Source of the DNA: Warburgia ugandensis | Lineage: Eukaryota; Streptophyta; Magnoliopsida; Canellales; Canellaceae | Length of the DNA stretch: 64,000 nucleotides | Direction: 5' to 3' | Assembly (NCBI GenBank): GCA_035236585.1 | Contig: CP141137.1 | Span: 43,980,057-44,044,056, forward strand | Shown: positions 9,167-19,872 of the stretch, in pieces | Layout: each line of letters starts with the position of its first letter | Numbering within the stretch: position 1 is the stretch's first letter | Position numbers and translations under genes: made by a program | Notes under the pieces: model-generated | Seen by the model: the letters and a program-made list of their open reading frames with translations, nothing else | Database searches by the model: none | Told to the model about the DNA's origin: nothing

Positions 9167-12100
9167 GTGTTCTCCATAAGCAATGTGCTGCATCGGATCC
9201 CGGATGTGGTGAAAAATAGGCAAGGGTTGTTAGGGCGTTCTCCTAGAAGCGACGTGTTACATCGGATCTCTGGTGTAGTGAAAAATGGGCAAGGGCTGCT
9301 AGAGTGTCCCCTCGGAAGCGACGCGCTGCATCAGAACCCAGGTGTAGTAAAAAGTGGACATGGGTTCATACCATGGAGGTCGAGAAAGGCGATAGTAAAT
9401 AGGGTATCTCCAAAACATAAGATTCGCATCGCTACATGGAATATAGGGACACTGACAGGTAAGAGTTTGGAGTTAGTAGACATGATGAAACGTAGGAGAG
9501 TCAACATCGCTTGTATCCAAGAAACCAAGTGGAAAGGGGCTAAAGCTAGAGAAATAAATGAGTATAAATTATGGTACATAGGAAAGAAAAATAATAGAAA
9601 TGGCATAGGAATAATAATGGATAAGGAATTAAAGGATAAAGTTGTGGACGTTAAAAGAATCAGTGATAGAATTATAATAATAATAATGATTCTAGGAGAG
9701 CAGATTATAAATATTATAAGTGCATATGCACCACAAGTAGGGTTACAATATATAATTAAGAGACAGTTTTGGGAAGATATGGAGGGAGTCATGCAAGAAA
9801 TTCCCAACACTGAGGGGATATTTATAGGAGCAGACTTAAATGGCCATGTAGGAAAAGATAAGGAAGGATGTGATAGAATACACGGAGGGTATGGTATAGG
9901 TGAACGAAACAAGATGAGGGAGAATATCCTCGATTTTGCTTTGTCATATAACCTATCCATTGCAAATACACTCTTTAAGAAGAGGGATGAACACTTAATA
10001 ACCTTTAAAAGTGGACTTCATAAAAGCCAAATAGACTTTTTTCTACTTAGGAATAATGAACAATCTATATGTAAGGATTGTAAGGTGATACCCGGTGAGA
10101 GTTTAACCTCACAACATAGGTTAATGGTTATGGGTATTCATATCAAAAGATGGAGTAAAAGAACTAAACTTAATACACATCCAAAAACTAAGTGGTGGAA
10201 CTTAAAAGGAGAGAAAATAACCTCATTCAAAAATAAGTTGATGGTAGAAGAAAATTGGAACTATGAAACAGAAGTAAATACCATGTGGACTAATATGGCT
10301 GAGTCCATTAAGAAAGTGGCAAAAGATGTCTTAGGAGTATCTAAAGGTAAAAGACTATTAACAAAGGAAACATGGTGGTGGAATGAAATAGTGCAAAAAG
10401 CTATTAAAGAAAAACAAATGCATTTTAAAGCATGGCAGAAGATTAGAAATAATGAAAACTATGAACAATATAAGAATGCTAAAAACGTTGCTAAGAGAAT
10501 AGTAAGTGAGGCTAAACTTAAAGCATATGATGAGCTCTATAATAGACTAGGAACAAGAGAAGGTGAGAAAGATATGTTTAAACTTGCAAAAGTAAGAGAA
10601 TAGAAGGGTAAGGACTTAGAGCATGTTAGGTGCATTAGAAGCAATGATCAAAGGGTATTAGTCAAAGATGATAAGATCAAACAAAGGTGGGAAATATACT
10701 TTCAAAAATTGTTAAATGACAATGGCCTTGAGAATATAGGGATTGAAAATACTATAAATCTAAATAACACTGGATATTATAGATATGAACGTAGGATTAG
10801 AATGCTTGAAGTAAAAGAGGCCTTGAGAAAGATGAAATTAGGAAAGGTCATGGGGCCTGATGGTATACCAATAGAGGTCTGGAAGCATATGGGAGATATT
10901 GGGGTAGTTTGGTTGACCAAGTTGTTTAACAAGATTATAAAATCAAAGAAAATGCCTAATGAGCGGAGGAAAAGCTCTATTGTACCAATCTATAAGAATA
11001 AATGAGACATTCAGAGCTGCACTAATTATCGAGGGATCAAACTTATGAGGCACACCATGAAACTTTTTGAAAGAGTGATTGAGAAGAGGCTACGACATGA
11101 AACAAGTGTATTGGAGAATCAGTTTAGTTTCATGCCTGGGAGGTCTACTATGGAAGCTATTTTCTTACTAAGAAAATTAGTAGAGAAATATAGGGAGAGG
11201 AGAAAAGACCTACACATGGTCTTTATTGACTTAGAGAAAGCTTATGATAGAGTTCCTAGAGAGTTAATATACAGGGTGTTGGGTGTTAAAGGGGTTTCTC
11301 AGGGGTATATAGGCATAATTAAAGATATGTATGAGGGAGCAGTAACAAATGTTAAAACCACTAATAGCGTGACTGGTGATTTTCTTGTCACTGTTAGATT
11401 GCACCAAGGATCGGCATTGAGTCCATACCTTTTCACATTAGTTATGGATGAGTTAAACAAAACATTTGCATGAGGAGATTCCCTGGTGCATGCTATTTGC
11501 AGACGATATAGTCCTACTTGATGAGACAAGAAAGCTAGAGTTATGGAGAGAAGCATTAGAATCGGAAGGATTTAAAATTAGCCGAACTAAGACAGAATAT
11601 ATGGAATGTAATTTTAGCAAGGAGAGTAGGAGTGGAGCACCAGTCAAGATTGATAACCAAGAGGTCCCCATGAGAGACCACTTCTGATACTTAGGATCAT
11701 TGATCCATGAGAGTGGAGAGATTGAGAGGGAGGTTACCCAGAGAATCCAAGCGGGTTGGAACAAATGGAGATGTGCATTAGGTGTTTTATATGATCGGCG
11801 GGTGCCACTCAAACTAAAGGGAAAATTCTATAGGATGGCTATAAGGCCAGCCATGCTCTATGGATTAGAGTGTTGGGCAGTTAAGGAACATTATACTCAT
11901 AGGCTGAGTGTCGCAGAAATGAGGATGTTGAGATGGATGAGTGGTAAGACAAGAAAGGATAGAATTAGAAATGAAAATATTAGAGGAAATTTAGGGATAG
12001 CCCCAATAGGTAACAAGATGAGGGAGATTAGACTTAGATGGTTTGGACATGTTCAAAGGAGGCCAACAATGGCACCAGTTAGAATGAGTGAGGCAATACA

Positions 12101-12248
12101 AGTTGAAGGTTCTAAAAGGGCAAGGGGAAGGCCCAAAAGAACGTGGATAGAAGTGGTGAGGAAAGATTTAAAAACTTTGGAACTAAATGAAGCCATGATA
12201 TTTAATATAGTGGAATGGAGGAATAAGATTCATGTGGCCGACCCCTAA
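9167..12248 (+). pseudogene. RTE endonuclease-reverse transcriptase, decayed ORF
   Basis: The reading frame starts at 9167 with a 23-residue motif (SDVLHRIPGVVKNGQGLLG type) repeated about three times. The endonuclease follows: RIATWNIGT, IQETKW with its Glu, SAYAPQ, GADLNGHVG, SQIDFFLL and the TSQHRLMV His. The reverse transcriptase has GPDGIPIEVWK, SFMPGRST, VFIDLEKAYDRVPRE (motif A Asp), HQGSALSPYLF and MLFADDIVLLDE (FADD catalytic pair). The conserved C-terminal region has GLECWAVK, RMLRWMSG, RWFGHVQRRP and RGRPKRTW. The frame is broken by stops at 10601-10603, 11003-11005 and 11685-11687, and by one frameshift at about 11459-11466, so the element can no longer encode its own proteins. 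The domains are otherwise complete, which suggests fairly recent inactivation. It has no RNase H, as is usual in this clade. Confidence 0.92.
9185..9371 (+). repeat. 69-bp in-frame tandem repeat, about 2.7 units
   Basis: Units start at 9185, 9254 and 9323, each with a G(T/C)G(C/T)T(G/A)CATC(G/A)G start and a GTGGTGAAAAAT/GTAGTGAAAAAT core. The period is exactly 23 codons, so the protein repeat is preserved. The same repeat appears inverted at 12622-12830. Confidence 0.85.
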
Positions 12249-12261
12249 TTGGGATAAGGTC

Positions 12262-12282
12262 TTGATGATGATGATGATGATG
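12262..12282 (+). repeat. (GAT)n tail of the RTE LINE
   Basis: TTGATGATGATGATGATGATGG terminates the element. RTE elements use short tandem repeats in place of poly(A), and this tail abuts the right target duplication at 12284. Confidence 0.85.
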
Positions 12283-12283
12283 G

Positions 12284-12295
12284 TGTTTTTATCAT
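12284..12295. repeat. 12-bp target-site duplication, right copy
   Basis: TGTTTTTATCAT, identical to 9002-9013. The Athila integrase coding sequence resumes immediately afterwards. Confidence 0.92.
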
Positions 12296-12622
12296 GAAAA
12301 ACTTTCATCTCTTCCTTATATATCTTATTAGTCTCCTAAGCTTCCCACCTAATCTCTTCCAACTCATTAAGTTGGACTTTTCTATGTGAGCTTGCTTTAT
12401 CCATATTGAAATTAAAGGCCATTATTGCCCAGTATGTACTAATTCCACAGGCAAATGGCAAGCCTTACTGTATACAATATGATAAGGAGACATACTAATC
12501 AGGGTTTGAGGTGTAGTCTTGTAAGCCCAAAGTGCATCAGTCAGTCTAAGAGATCAATCCTTATGATATGATTACCAGTCTTTTGAAGAATTTATTTTAT
12601 GGCTAGATTAGATACTTCAACT
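12296..12622 (-). pseudogene. Athila-like integrase C-terminus (copy A, proximal part)
   Basis: The minus strand encodes, with stop codons, SGQVEVSNLAIK, a LTRL.DA.WAYKT-like block, SPY..VYGKACHLPVE-like, ELEHRA-like, and [20 protein letters not shown]. This is the conserved C-terminal half of Athila integrase. It continues at 8761-9013 on the other side of the LINE. The right edge, near SGQ, is replaced by an inverted RTE fragment. Confidence 0.85.
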
Positions 12623-12830
12623 TGTCCACTTGACACTACTGCACCTGGGTTTTGTTGTAGCGCACTACTTTTAAGGAAACTTTCTATCAACCCTTCTCCA
12701 TTACCTATTGCACCCGGGATCCTATGAAACACATCACTTGTAGGGGAACACCCTAGCAAACCTTGCCTATTTCTCACTGCATCTAGGCTTCGATGCAACA
12801 TGTCACTTATTGGAAATGCCCTAACTTGAT
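12622..12830 (-). mobile_element. Inverted RTE 5' fragment
   Basis: On the minus strand this encodes LHRSLDAVRNRQGLLG, VFHRIPGAIGNGEGLIE and ALQQNPGAV, the same 23-residue repeats that begin the RTE ORF at 9167. It therefore comes from another member of that family. It stops after the repeats, so either only the 5' part was captured here or the 3' part was deleted. Confidence 0.8.
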
Positions 12831-14623
12831 GGAATGTCTTAGTCTTTAGATTCCTAGTATATAATTAGCCAAAAGATTTTATTCCTACTAGCAACTTGAC
12901 ATCACCTTTCTCCTTTATCCAAGCTTGGGTTCCACTATGAGATCATAAAATCACACAAATGAAATTTCCGTCATGATTTCAATAATGAATTTTATTGTTC
13001 TAACCCCCACTATTTGTACATTTAGAACTGTATTTGCTTGCCATCACAAATTGGTATGAAATGACACCAAGATGGATAAGTTGTCTCACACAGCCATATT
13101 TAAATCACAATTGGTGAGATTTTCATTTTAGCATTCAGTGTAGCCTTATTCTAGTAGCATTGTGTCACACATAAATGGTAATGTAAGTACATGCTTTAAA
13201 TCCTTCTTATGAAAGGAAATCAAATATATGATATCTTTGCTCTTTTTAGTCAAACAGTTTGGTCAAATCTTCTTCTTTTTTTTTTTTTTTTTTTTTTGTT
13301 TTTTTGTTTGTAAAGTCGTATTCTATTCTTGAAAATGTATTCCAAATAGCAAGAATGATTTGAGAAAGATAAACTTCTATTTGCATTGAATAATTAATCG
13401 TGGAACCATTTTGAATTTACATCTTATGTCAAAGAGTCTTATAAATTTTCTCATAATGAACCTAAGTTCTTGTGTCAAGAGTCTGACATTGGTTATTTTG
13501 AATTTCATAAACTTTCTCAAATTGAGTCTATTATGTTGGGTCTTTATCTCAAGCAAATATTATTTTCATATTTTATTCTTACTGATTACAGTCCACATGT
13601 GAAAATTTTGAAACTTGGAAAATTGTCATCTTATTAATCATAAGAGCCTTCCTTTTGGGGCAAGAAACTATCTTTTGAAACTTTTAACAAGAAACTTCCT
13701 TTTGATGATTTTCACAATAATGAGGTTTCTTTCTATCTGTAGAAACTTTTCTCTGTGTTTATCTAGTTTGGACATGATAAAGCTAATCAACCCAAAATCT
13801 AGTTCTTATACTTGCAATACTTAGAAAATGTTCTTTCTTTCACATAGCAAAATTAGGAGTAACTCAAAATTTCACCAATCTTGGGTTATATATATATATA
13901 TATATATCACATTTTATGTTCATTAATTAGAAACCCTCTCTCATCAAAATTTTGAACATGTTATTTTTTAGGCTATGTCGAATCATGATAGTGAAAATTC
14001 AATAGAAGTGAAACTTATGCCATCATATTAAGAGTTTTAGGATTCATGCTTCTTCCAATTGCTAGGTTCAAAGGACTTGTGGAGAAGAACTATCTTCAAA
14101 TTGTTGAAAATATAGAAAATTTATACAAAATCAATCTAGCTTAGAGGCATGCCTCAAAATGCTCTTCTTAAAGATAGGGTAGCTCCACCTCAACTAATTT
14201 TCTTGATCAAGGTCAGTCCATACTTTAATCTCTTGAATTTGAATTCCTTTTAACAATCTTGCAAATCACAAATGTATTGCAAAGCCTTGATATATGGAAG
14301 TTGTCTTGCAAATCACAAATATATCACAAAGCCTTGATATATGAAGGTTGCAAAGTATAGACACAATAAATATTTAGTACATTTCCAATAGACTAAAAAG
14401 GCCTCAAACTCAAGAAAAATATGTGCAGCAAGTAAACTTCTAAAGCCCAACACCCAAAAAAGATTATCAATATGGAGTTTAAAGTACACACCCTATAAAT
14501 ATCTAATAAGCTTCAAATAAGTTAAGGAGATCTCAAATTCAAGTTGCAAAATATGCACCCCATAAACCTCTAAAGCCTAACACTTAGAAGAGAATAGAGC
14601 AATGCACAAAGATAACAAACTCA

Positions 14624-14712
<89 letters not shown>

Positions 14713-15195
14713 GAGAATGTCTTAGCAGGACAAAATCTAGAAAGCTCTATGAGAAGGGACGATTTGGTACAAAGAATGAACTAGGGGATCATGCCCTTAT
14801 GTAGGAGTTCCTATGCTCTAGTCCCTCTTTTATAAGCAATACAGACCATTAGTCTCTTTAACCTAAAAAAAGACTAATATTTTATACGCAATGTGGAATT
14901 AGTAGTCTCCTTAACTAAAGAATAAAACCAATAGAGCTCAAAGCCTAAACCTTAGCCCAACCATCACTCAGAATAAAGATTTTTCCTCAAACTCCTCTTT
15001 CTCTTCTATATTCCTACCCTTAAGAAAATTCAATGTGCCTTATAAGCTCAACAAATTTTTGCAATTTTTTCCATGTGGGAGTAAAACAAATAGAGTCACT
15101 TAGAAGACAGAGAAAACATGAAATTCAAGTTTCCCTCCAAAATTTTTTTAAAAGCAAGCTAATGCATAAATAAGGATTAGAGTAAAACTCCAACA
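12831..15195 (-). mobile_element. Ty1/copia 3' LTR region
   Basis: The right end is well defined: on the minus strand a G-rich polypurine tract (15196-15210) is followed by TGTTGGAGTTTTAC, the usual start of a copia 3' LTR, at 15195. The left edge of the LTR is not resolved. The stretch includes poly(T) at about 13271-13297, (TA)n at 13889-13908, a 47-bp direct duplication at 14261-14354 (GCAAATCACAAAT start) and a long (AG)n tract at 14627-14708. No gene is present. Confidence 0.6.
14627..14708. repeat. (AG)n microsatellite, about 41 units
   Basis: An uninterrupted AG dinucleotide run of roughly 82 bp inside the copia LTR. GA/CT tracts of this kind bind GAGA-type factors in plants and are highly length-variable; here it mainly serves as a marker. 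Confidence 0.95.
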
Positions 15196-15454
15196 ATCCC
15201 CCCCTATTTCAATTTTTTTAGGAAACTCAAAGAATACATCATTGTGGCAAATCAAAAACATATTACATCAAATAAGGTGACTTGAGACTTGAACCTTGTC
15301 CTAGTATTGATGACTTTGGCTTGAAGGGTTCATGGTAGTTTGAGACCTTGAACCATTTACTCTATTTGCTCAATCATGAAACTACATCATACACATTATA
15401 ACTCCAAATACATTCAAAATTCTCATGGGTTGACACGTTTCAGCTGTGTGCCCT
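15196..15454 (-). mobile_element. Ty1/copia polypurine tract and 3' UTR
   Basis: On the minus strand the sequence AAATAGGGGGGGAT directly precedes TGTTGGAG of the LTR, the standard arrangement for plus-strand priming. The remainder is short non-coding element sequence that continues, after the solo LTR insertion, at 18003. Confidence 0.6.
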
Positions 15455-15728
15455 TGTAATGACTCTAATTTTGTAATATTAAAATTCCAAGTTTAGCAAT
15501 GAAAAGCTCAGTTTTTAAAGAAAAGGGCATTTTAGTCATTTCACTATTCACCTTGATTGAACCCATAAATTTGGTCCTAAAAATGGTTCCATTAGATGCG
15601 TCTTAGAAAAAGGAATCCAACGAGACCAAAATCACCTAAAACGGAGTTAAAATGACTAAGATATGGCCCTTTGAAGTTTAGGGGCAAAACTATAAATTTT
15701 ACAAAAACGATTTAATCTGCAAAACACA

Positions 15729-15754
15729 GGGGCCTGTTTTGATACGGGCACCCC
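15729..15754 (+). promoter_or_regulatory. U3 hairpin (S1)
   Basis: GGGGCCTGT pairs with ACGGGC plus CCC across the loop TTTGAT, leaving one unpaired A. It corresponds to the hairpins at 24441-24466, 30478-30512 and 37909-37940. The centre TTTGATA is shared by all four, while the arms differ. Confidence 0.6.
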
Positions 15755-15857
15755 TTCATCTTCAACCTCTAGAGCTTTCTAGAACAGCGGTGATTGGAGG
15801 AGAAATCACCGCCATTCAAAGGCGGTGAGAGCCCCCTCCAAAACCCTCTCTTAGCTC

Positions 15858-15865
15858 TATAAATA
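15858..15865 (+). promoter_or_regulatory. TATA box of solo LTR S1
   Basis: TATAAATA, 403 bp from the LTR start, within CTCTATAAATAGAG. S2 has TATAAAAA at nearly the same distance (390 bp), so this is very likely the LTR promoter and the U3/R boundary lies about 30 bp downstream. Confidence 0.75.
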
Positions 15866-17634
15866 GAGCTCTTTGGTGCCTCTAATGGCAGCCCAAAATG
15901 TTGGAGAAAACCCATCGTGGAGCAATAACCTAGAGGAGAAAACGTGGGGAGAAAACCAGCAACGAAGCAGGTACGCCCAAAAACTCCCCAAACCTATCTC
16001 ACCCATAGTCCTAGGCTCAGTTTCCCTAAGTTTTTGCATGAAAATCCATGGGGAATAGGCCTCTAGGGAGCCACCAAGGACCCTGGGACCTCCCTAGGGC
16101 CGCACTGGTTCGACAGGGTCAAACCAGGGTGACCTGAGGATGACCTGGGTCCCTAACGAGCAGGACGATGCAATAGGAACGTCCCACGTTGACCTGCGTC
16201 GACCTCTGTTTGAAAAACCAAACGGGCGCGTCCCTGGACAAATTCTGCGCATCTGCAGATGCGCCCGTTGAGGCGCACATCATAGACACACAGCACGTCG
16301 TCTTTTGGTTCCTTAAGGAAGCCGGGGCACACGTCGCAGACGCGCAGCGCCCTAGCATTCCGTCTTTTTATTTCAAGACTCCTATGTACGTACGACACTA
16401 AAATGCTTATAACTTGAGATCTAGAGCTCCGATTGAGGTGCCGCAAAAGGCGTTGTGTCCATGTCGACGACGCGGACACATCCAAACTATAAAATCCCTA
16501 ATCGAAGCCCAATCAAAGGTGGGCATTACCCTTAGAATAGGATGGTGGATCGTGGCCACTAGAACTTTGGAAAAATGAGGATACCAAGGCCCAATTAGGA
16601 CCTTAGGACACCCATAGGCATAGGGATGGACCCCTAATGCCTAAGTAATAAGACCAATTACTCTAAAACCCATGAAAGATAGGCCAAACTAACCTTGATT
16701 CCCCAAACCATGATTAGGAGCGTCCGAGGACAAAAGGGTTAGCGCGACCTAGCCAGGTAGGTGCTCTATCACTATTAGATTCTTTTAAAAGATCTATTAT
16801 TATTTTGAGAATATATGTTATAAGTATATGACTTGTTTAGCATAACTTGATTCAGCATGCATATGATAAACGTTTTGTACATAGACATGTTTCGTAAAAG
16901 ATTCCATATACATTATGCACATATATGTTTTGTAAACAAGTGCATACATTGCATGATTTAAGTACTTGCAAAGATTGCATGTCCTTGAGGGTTGCCAAAA
17001 GACGTTGGAGTGCCGAGGGCCAGGCAGTTGTGAGGGACCCAAAGAGGACTGGTTTTGAGCAGAGGTTTTTGGCTTATTTGATCGTACATGATTTGGGCTA
17101 GTAAGCTCGTGGGTGCTATGCCGAGGGGTGTGGGTTGGCCACCCATCCTCTACCACTATTAGGTGGATGGGTACCATGCCCAAAAAGGGCATGTCCCTGC
17201 TTCGACTGCATGTGGTATAGGGGGCACCGGTGTCACGGCACTGGGTCGAAGTGTCATATGCCACGTGGAGGTATATGATCCTGTGTCCCTAGGTACCCGG
17301 GGACTACACGGCGGTGAGGTCGTGGGCATAGTGGGACCCTATGGTTTCGTGGATTTATGTGCATTGCATATGGCATGATATAAGGTTGGTCGACCATACC
17401 ATGATAGATATTCATGAGTTGGATTCAGTTGAGCATTTGATGCATATTTTTATGATTATGATATATGATACTTTCGACTTGGATTATGGTATTTCTTTAA
17501 GTCGTCAGTATTCCGGTTTGACAGTAGCTTTTAATATATTGAACGTGATTATTCGAACAACATGCATATGTTTTTATGAGCACATGATTTTAAAGATCAC
17601 ATGCATTATAAAATTAGTAGTGATAGATTCCTAC

Positions 17635-17653
17635 TGAGTATAGTATATACTCA
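17635..17653 (+). promoter_or_regulatory. CTGAG-type hairpin (S1)
   Basis: TGAGTATA (17635-17642) and TATACTCA (17646-17653) are perfect inverted repeats around a 3-base loop, preceded by CCTAC. The hairpin occupies the same position, about 350 bp from the LTR end, as the hairpins in the other chromovirus LTRs of the window. Confidence 0.65.
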
Positions 17654-18002
17654 CCCAATCCTCAACATTTTTCAGACATCAAGTAAATACTTAAGGGCAA
17701 GGAACCTTTGTACTAGGAGACATAGACTAAGTACAAGTAAGTAAACCCCTATCTTATCTTTCAATGTTACTTGATTGTAGTTACTCTCTAATAGCTGGGG
17801 CTATGACTAACACTTTCTTGGGAATAATATTGATTTAAACTTTGCCATGGCTAAATAAATTGAGAATGTGTTTTGACACTCGGGGTTTTTATGAAAGATT
17901 GTTTTTCAAAAGAAAAAGATTTTCATGCATCTCATACTTATAAAACAAGAGATCTCGCCTTTTTTATAAAAATTGCATCATATAAAAACCCGGGTCGTGA
18001 CA

Positions 18003-18960
18003 GCCCTATCTTGGTTTCATGACTTCTCGTAGAGAATTTTCATCTAATTCTCATAGGAAGCTATCCCACTTCTAACACTCATATAGGCCTGTCTATTAGA
18101 AATGCACTATAACAATATATCCCATTGGAACACTAGTTATAGACAACATTAAGAGTATTATAACTCAACCTCTTCTTTTTACAATATGCACTACTAACTT
18201 CATGTAGACAAGCTTTGAATTTGTCAAGTAGTCCCTCAACTAGTTATTATTATGATTTGTTTTCCCCTTGTACCTAATTCTTTACATCTCCAATCATTTG
18301 TGTTGGGTTCTTATCACAAGTGACTCTTTTTTATGGATTTTAATCCCATCTACCTCAATGTATAAAGAACCTGAGCTCTTGGTAATCTTTTCACCAAAAG
18401 ATAAATAATATTTTCTTAAGATCTCACATAATCAAATACAACTATGCTATCCTTAAGCATTTTTCATATTGTGATTTCTCGTCATCAAATGTGTTAAGAC
18501 TTTCTATTATAAGCCGTGCTATTTTCTTTGGCCATGGTGTCCTGAAAATCACAATGTATACAAATTATAGGAATTGACTTGTTCCACAATGAAATATCCA
18601 TTAACAATGTCTGAAGCCACTTTGTTTCTTCACTTGCTTTCTCTATGGCAATAAATTTGGCTCCATAGTCTATCTAGCAATGCATGTTTGTATTATAGAT
18701 TTTCAAGAAACAACAACTCCTCCCAAGGTGAAGGCGTACCCACTTTTGGATTTAGTGTCATCATAAAAAATCCAACTGGCATCATTGTATTTTTCTAGAA
18801 TAGGATGATTCATTTTATAATGAAGTTCATAGCTCAGTATTACTTCAAGTACCTCAATGCTTTGAATAATGCTTCATAGTGTTCATTACTTGGATTGCAA
18901 GTGAAACTATTAAACATTCCAAATGCATATGAAATTTTTAGTCTTTTTGTAGAGAGTTTT
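18003..18960 (-). pseudogene. Ty1/copia RT-RNase H remnant
   Basis: Minus-strand translation in shifting frames gives HYEALFKALRYLKY-like, SYELHYKMNHPILEKYNDASW, KSKSGYAFTLGGGVVVS.KS, QTCIAR.TME, a WL..LL.DI-like stretch, ICIHCDFQ, and finally MGLKSIK-like. These are the successive RNase H motifs of copia elements (YSDADWAG, KSTSGY, STAEAEY, and the CDNQSAI equivalent). Frameshifts and stops are frequent. RNase H ends near 18330; 18003-18330 is the 3' UTR that continues beyond S1. Confidence 0.8.
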
Positions 18961-19872
18961 CCTACAAGTGCATAGTTAGTAAATTGAGGTATTGTAGTGT
19001 CGAATTCAGAGGGAGGATATAGTATAGGTTTAAAGTACCAAATTATTCTATTCTAATTATCCTAAAAGATTTGCCCTAGAAAGGTTACAAGATGAGGTGA
19101 TGAATGATCAAATATATTAGATTTCTTTGAATCAAGAAAATAAATTATTATTGAAGGTTAGGATTATAGATCACTAGACTAGCATTATGGCCCACCATTC
19201 TTTATTCCTCCTTATTACTTAAGAAATAGATTGAAACTGCAATCATTTGCTAGGAATGTGGTTTCTTTGAAAAGTTAACTTTGAAAATCATTGATTGTTA
19301 GGAACTAGATAGATTATTTAATCCTAAGCATTCTATGTAAAACCTAAATACAATGAATCAAGGATTAATTCCAAGTATTCATTATGAAAGGTAATTATAT
19401 TGAATCAAAGAATTGTACTAAGTGCAATTCTATCTTTTCTAAATTAAGATAAATTTTAAATTAAATTTTCTAACACATTTAAGACATTAGGAATTAATGA
19501 GTGGTGTTCCCTAATATTACTCTGGGATCACTCTAATCCTAAGGAAAAAATAAATTAGCCTAACATAATTTCTAATTTAACATAAATTAATTAAATCAAA
19601 ATTTAAGTAATAAAAATTTAAATAAATTAAATTAAATTACAGCTAAAGAAAAACTATCCTAAAAATATACTAAAATATCTACTTTCCACTATTGTTTTTT
19701 TCACTTACTTGTTACAATGATTGAGAAAGAGAAAAATTACAAGGAAAGATAAAAGCAACAAATAATACTAAGTTAAAGAGAAACCTACACCTACAGTGTG
19801 AAACTATAACTTCAAAGAGTGTCACTAGCATTTCATTGACATTGTCACATGCCAAATTGTTTCCTACTAGGT
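18961..19872 (-). mobile_element. LTR fragment, probably Athila/Tat type
   Basis: On the minus strand the left end has a GAATTCGACACTACAAT...TAGTGCAC-like arrangement resembling the end of Athila LTRs, and the remainder is AT-rich non-coding DNA (long A/T blocks at 19440-19680). It abuts the copia remnant on the left and Athila copy B on the right. I found no second copy in the window, so the assignment is tentative. Confidence 0.35.

Larger units (their letters stand above)
9014..12283 (+). mobile_element. RTE-clade non-LTR retrotransposon, near full length
   Basis: This 3.27-kb LINE has one long ORF for an apurinic-type endonuclease and a reverse transcriptase, and it ends in GGCCGACCCCTAATTGGGAT plus a (GAT)n tail rather than poly(A). 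These are hallmarks of plant RTE elements. A perfect 12-bp duplication flanks it, and an empty allele exists in the paralogous Athila copy at 23598-23609. The first 17 bases (9014-9030) include CATTAAAAT twice in tandem and may be filler from 5' junction repair, with the element proper starting at GGCCACCC (9031). Confidence 0.93.
15455..18002 (+). mobile_element. Solo LTR S1, chromovirus type
   Basis: This 2548-bp unit begins TGTAATGACTC and ends GGGTCGTGACA. It is flanked by the 5-bp direct repeat GCCCT (15450-15454 and 18003-18007) and has no internal coding region, so it is a solo LTR left by LTR-LTR recombination. It is related to S2 (24179-27246): the first 300 bp align well (GGGCATTTT.GTCATTTCACTA, CCATTAGATGCGTCT, ATCCAACGAGACCAAAATCACC). 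It interrupts the copia element. Confidence 0.9.

Noticed and set aside
12831..13860. Short open frames at 13411-13602 and 13615-13824
   Set aside because: AT-rich LTR sequence with Phe/Leu-rich translations and no homology.
16118..16485. Overlapping frames with Cys and His residues
   Set aside because: They fall in the GC-rich body of solo LTR S1, on both strands, and show no zinc-finger spacing.
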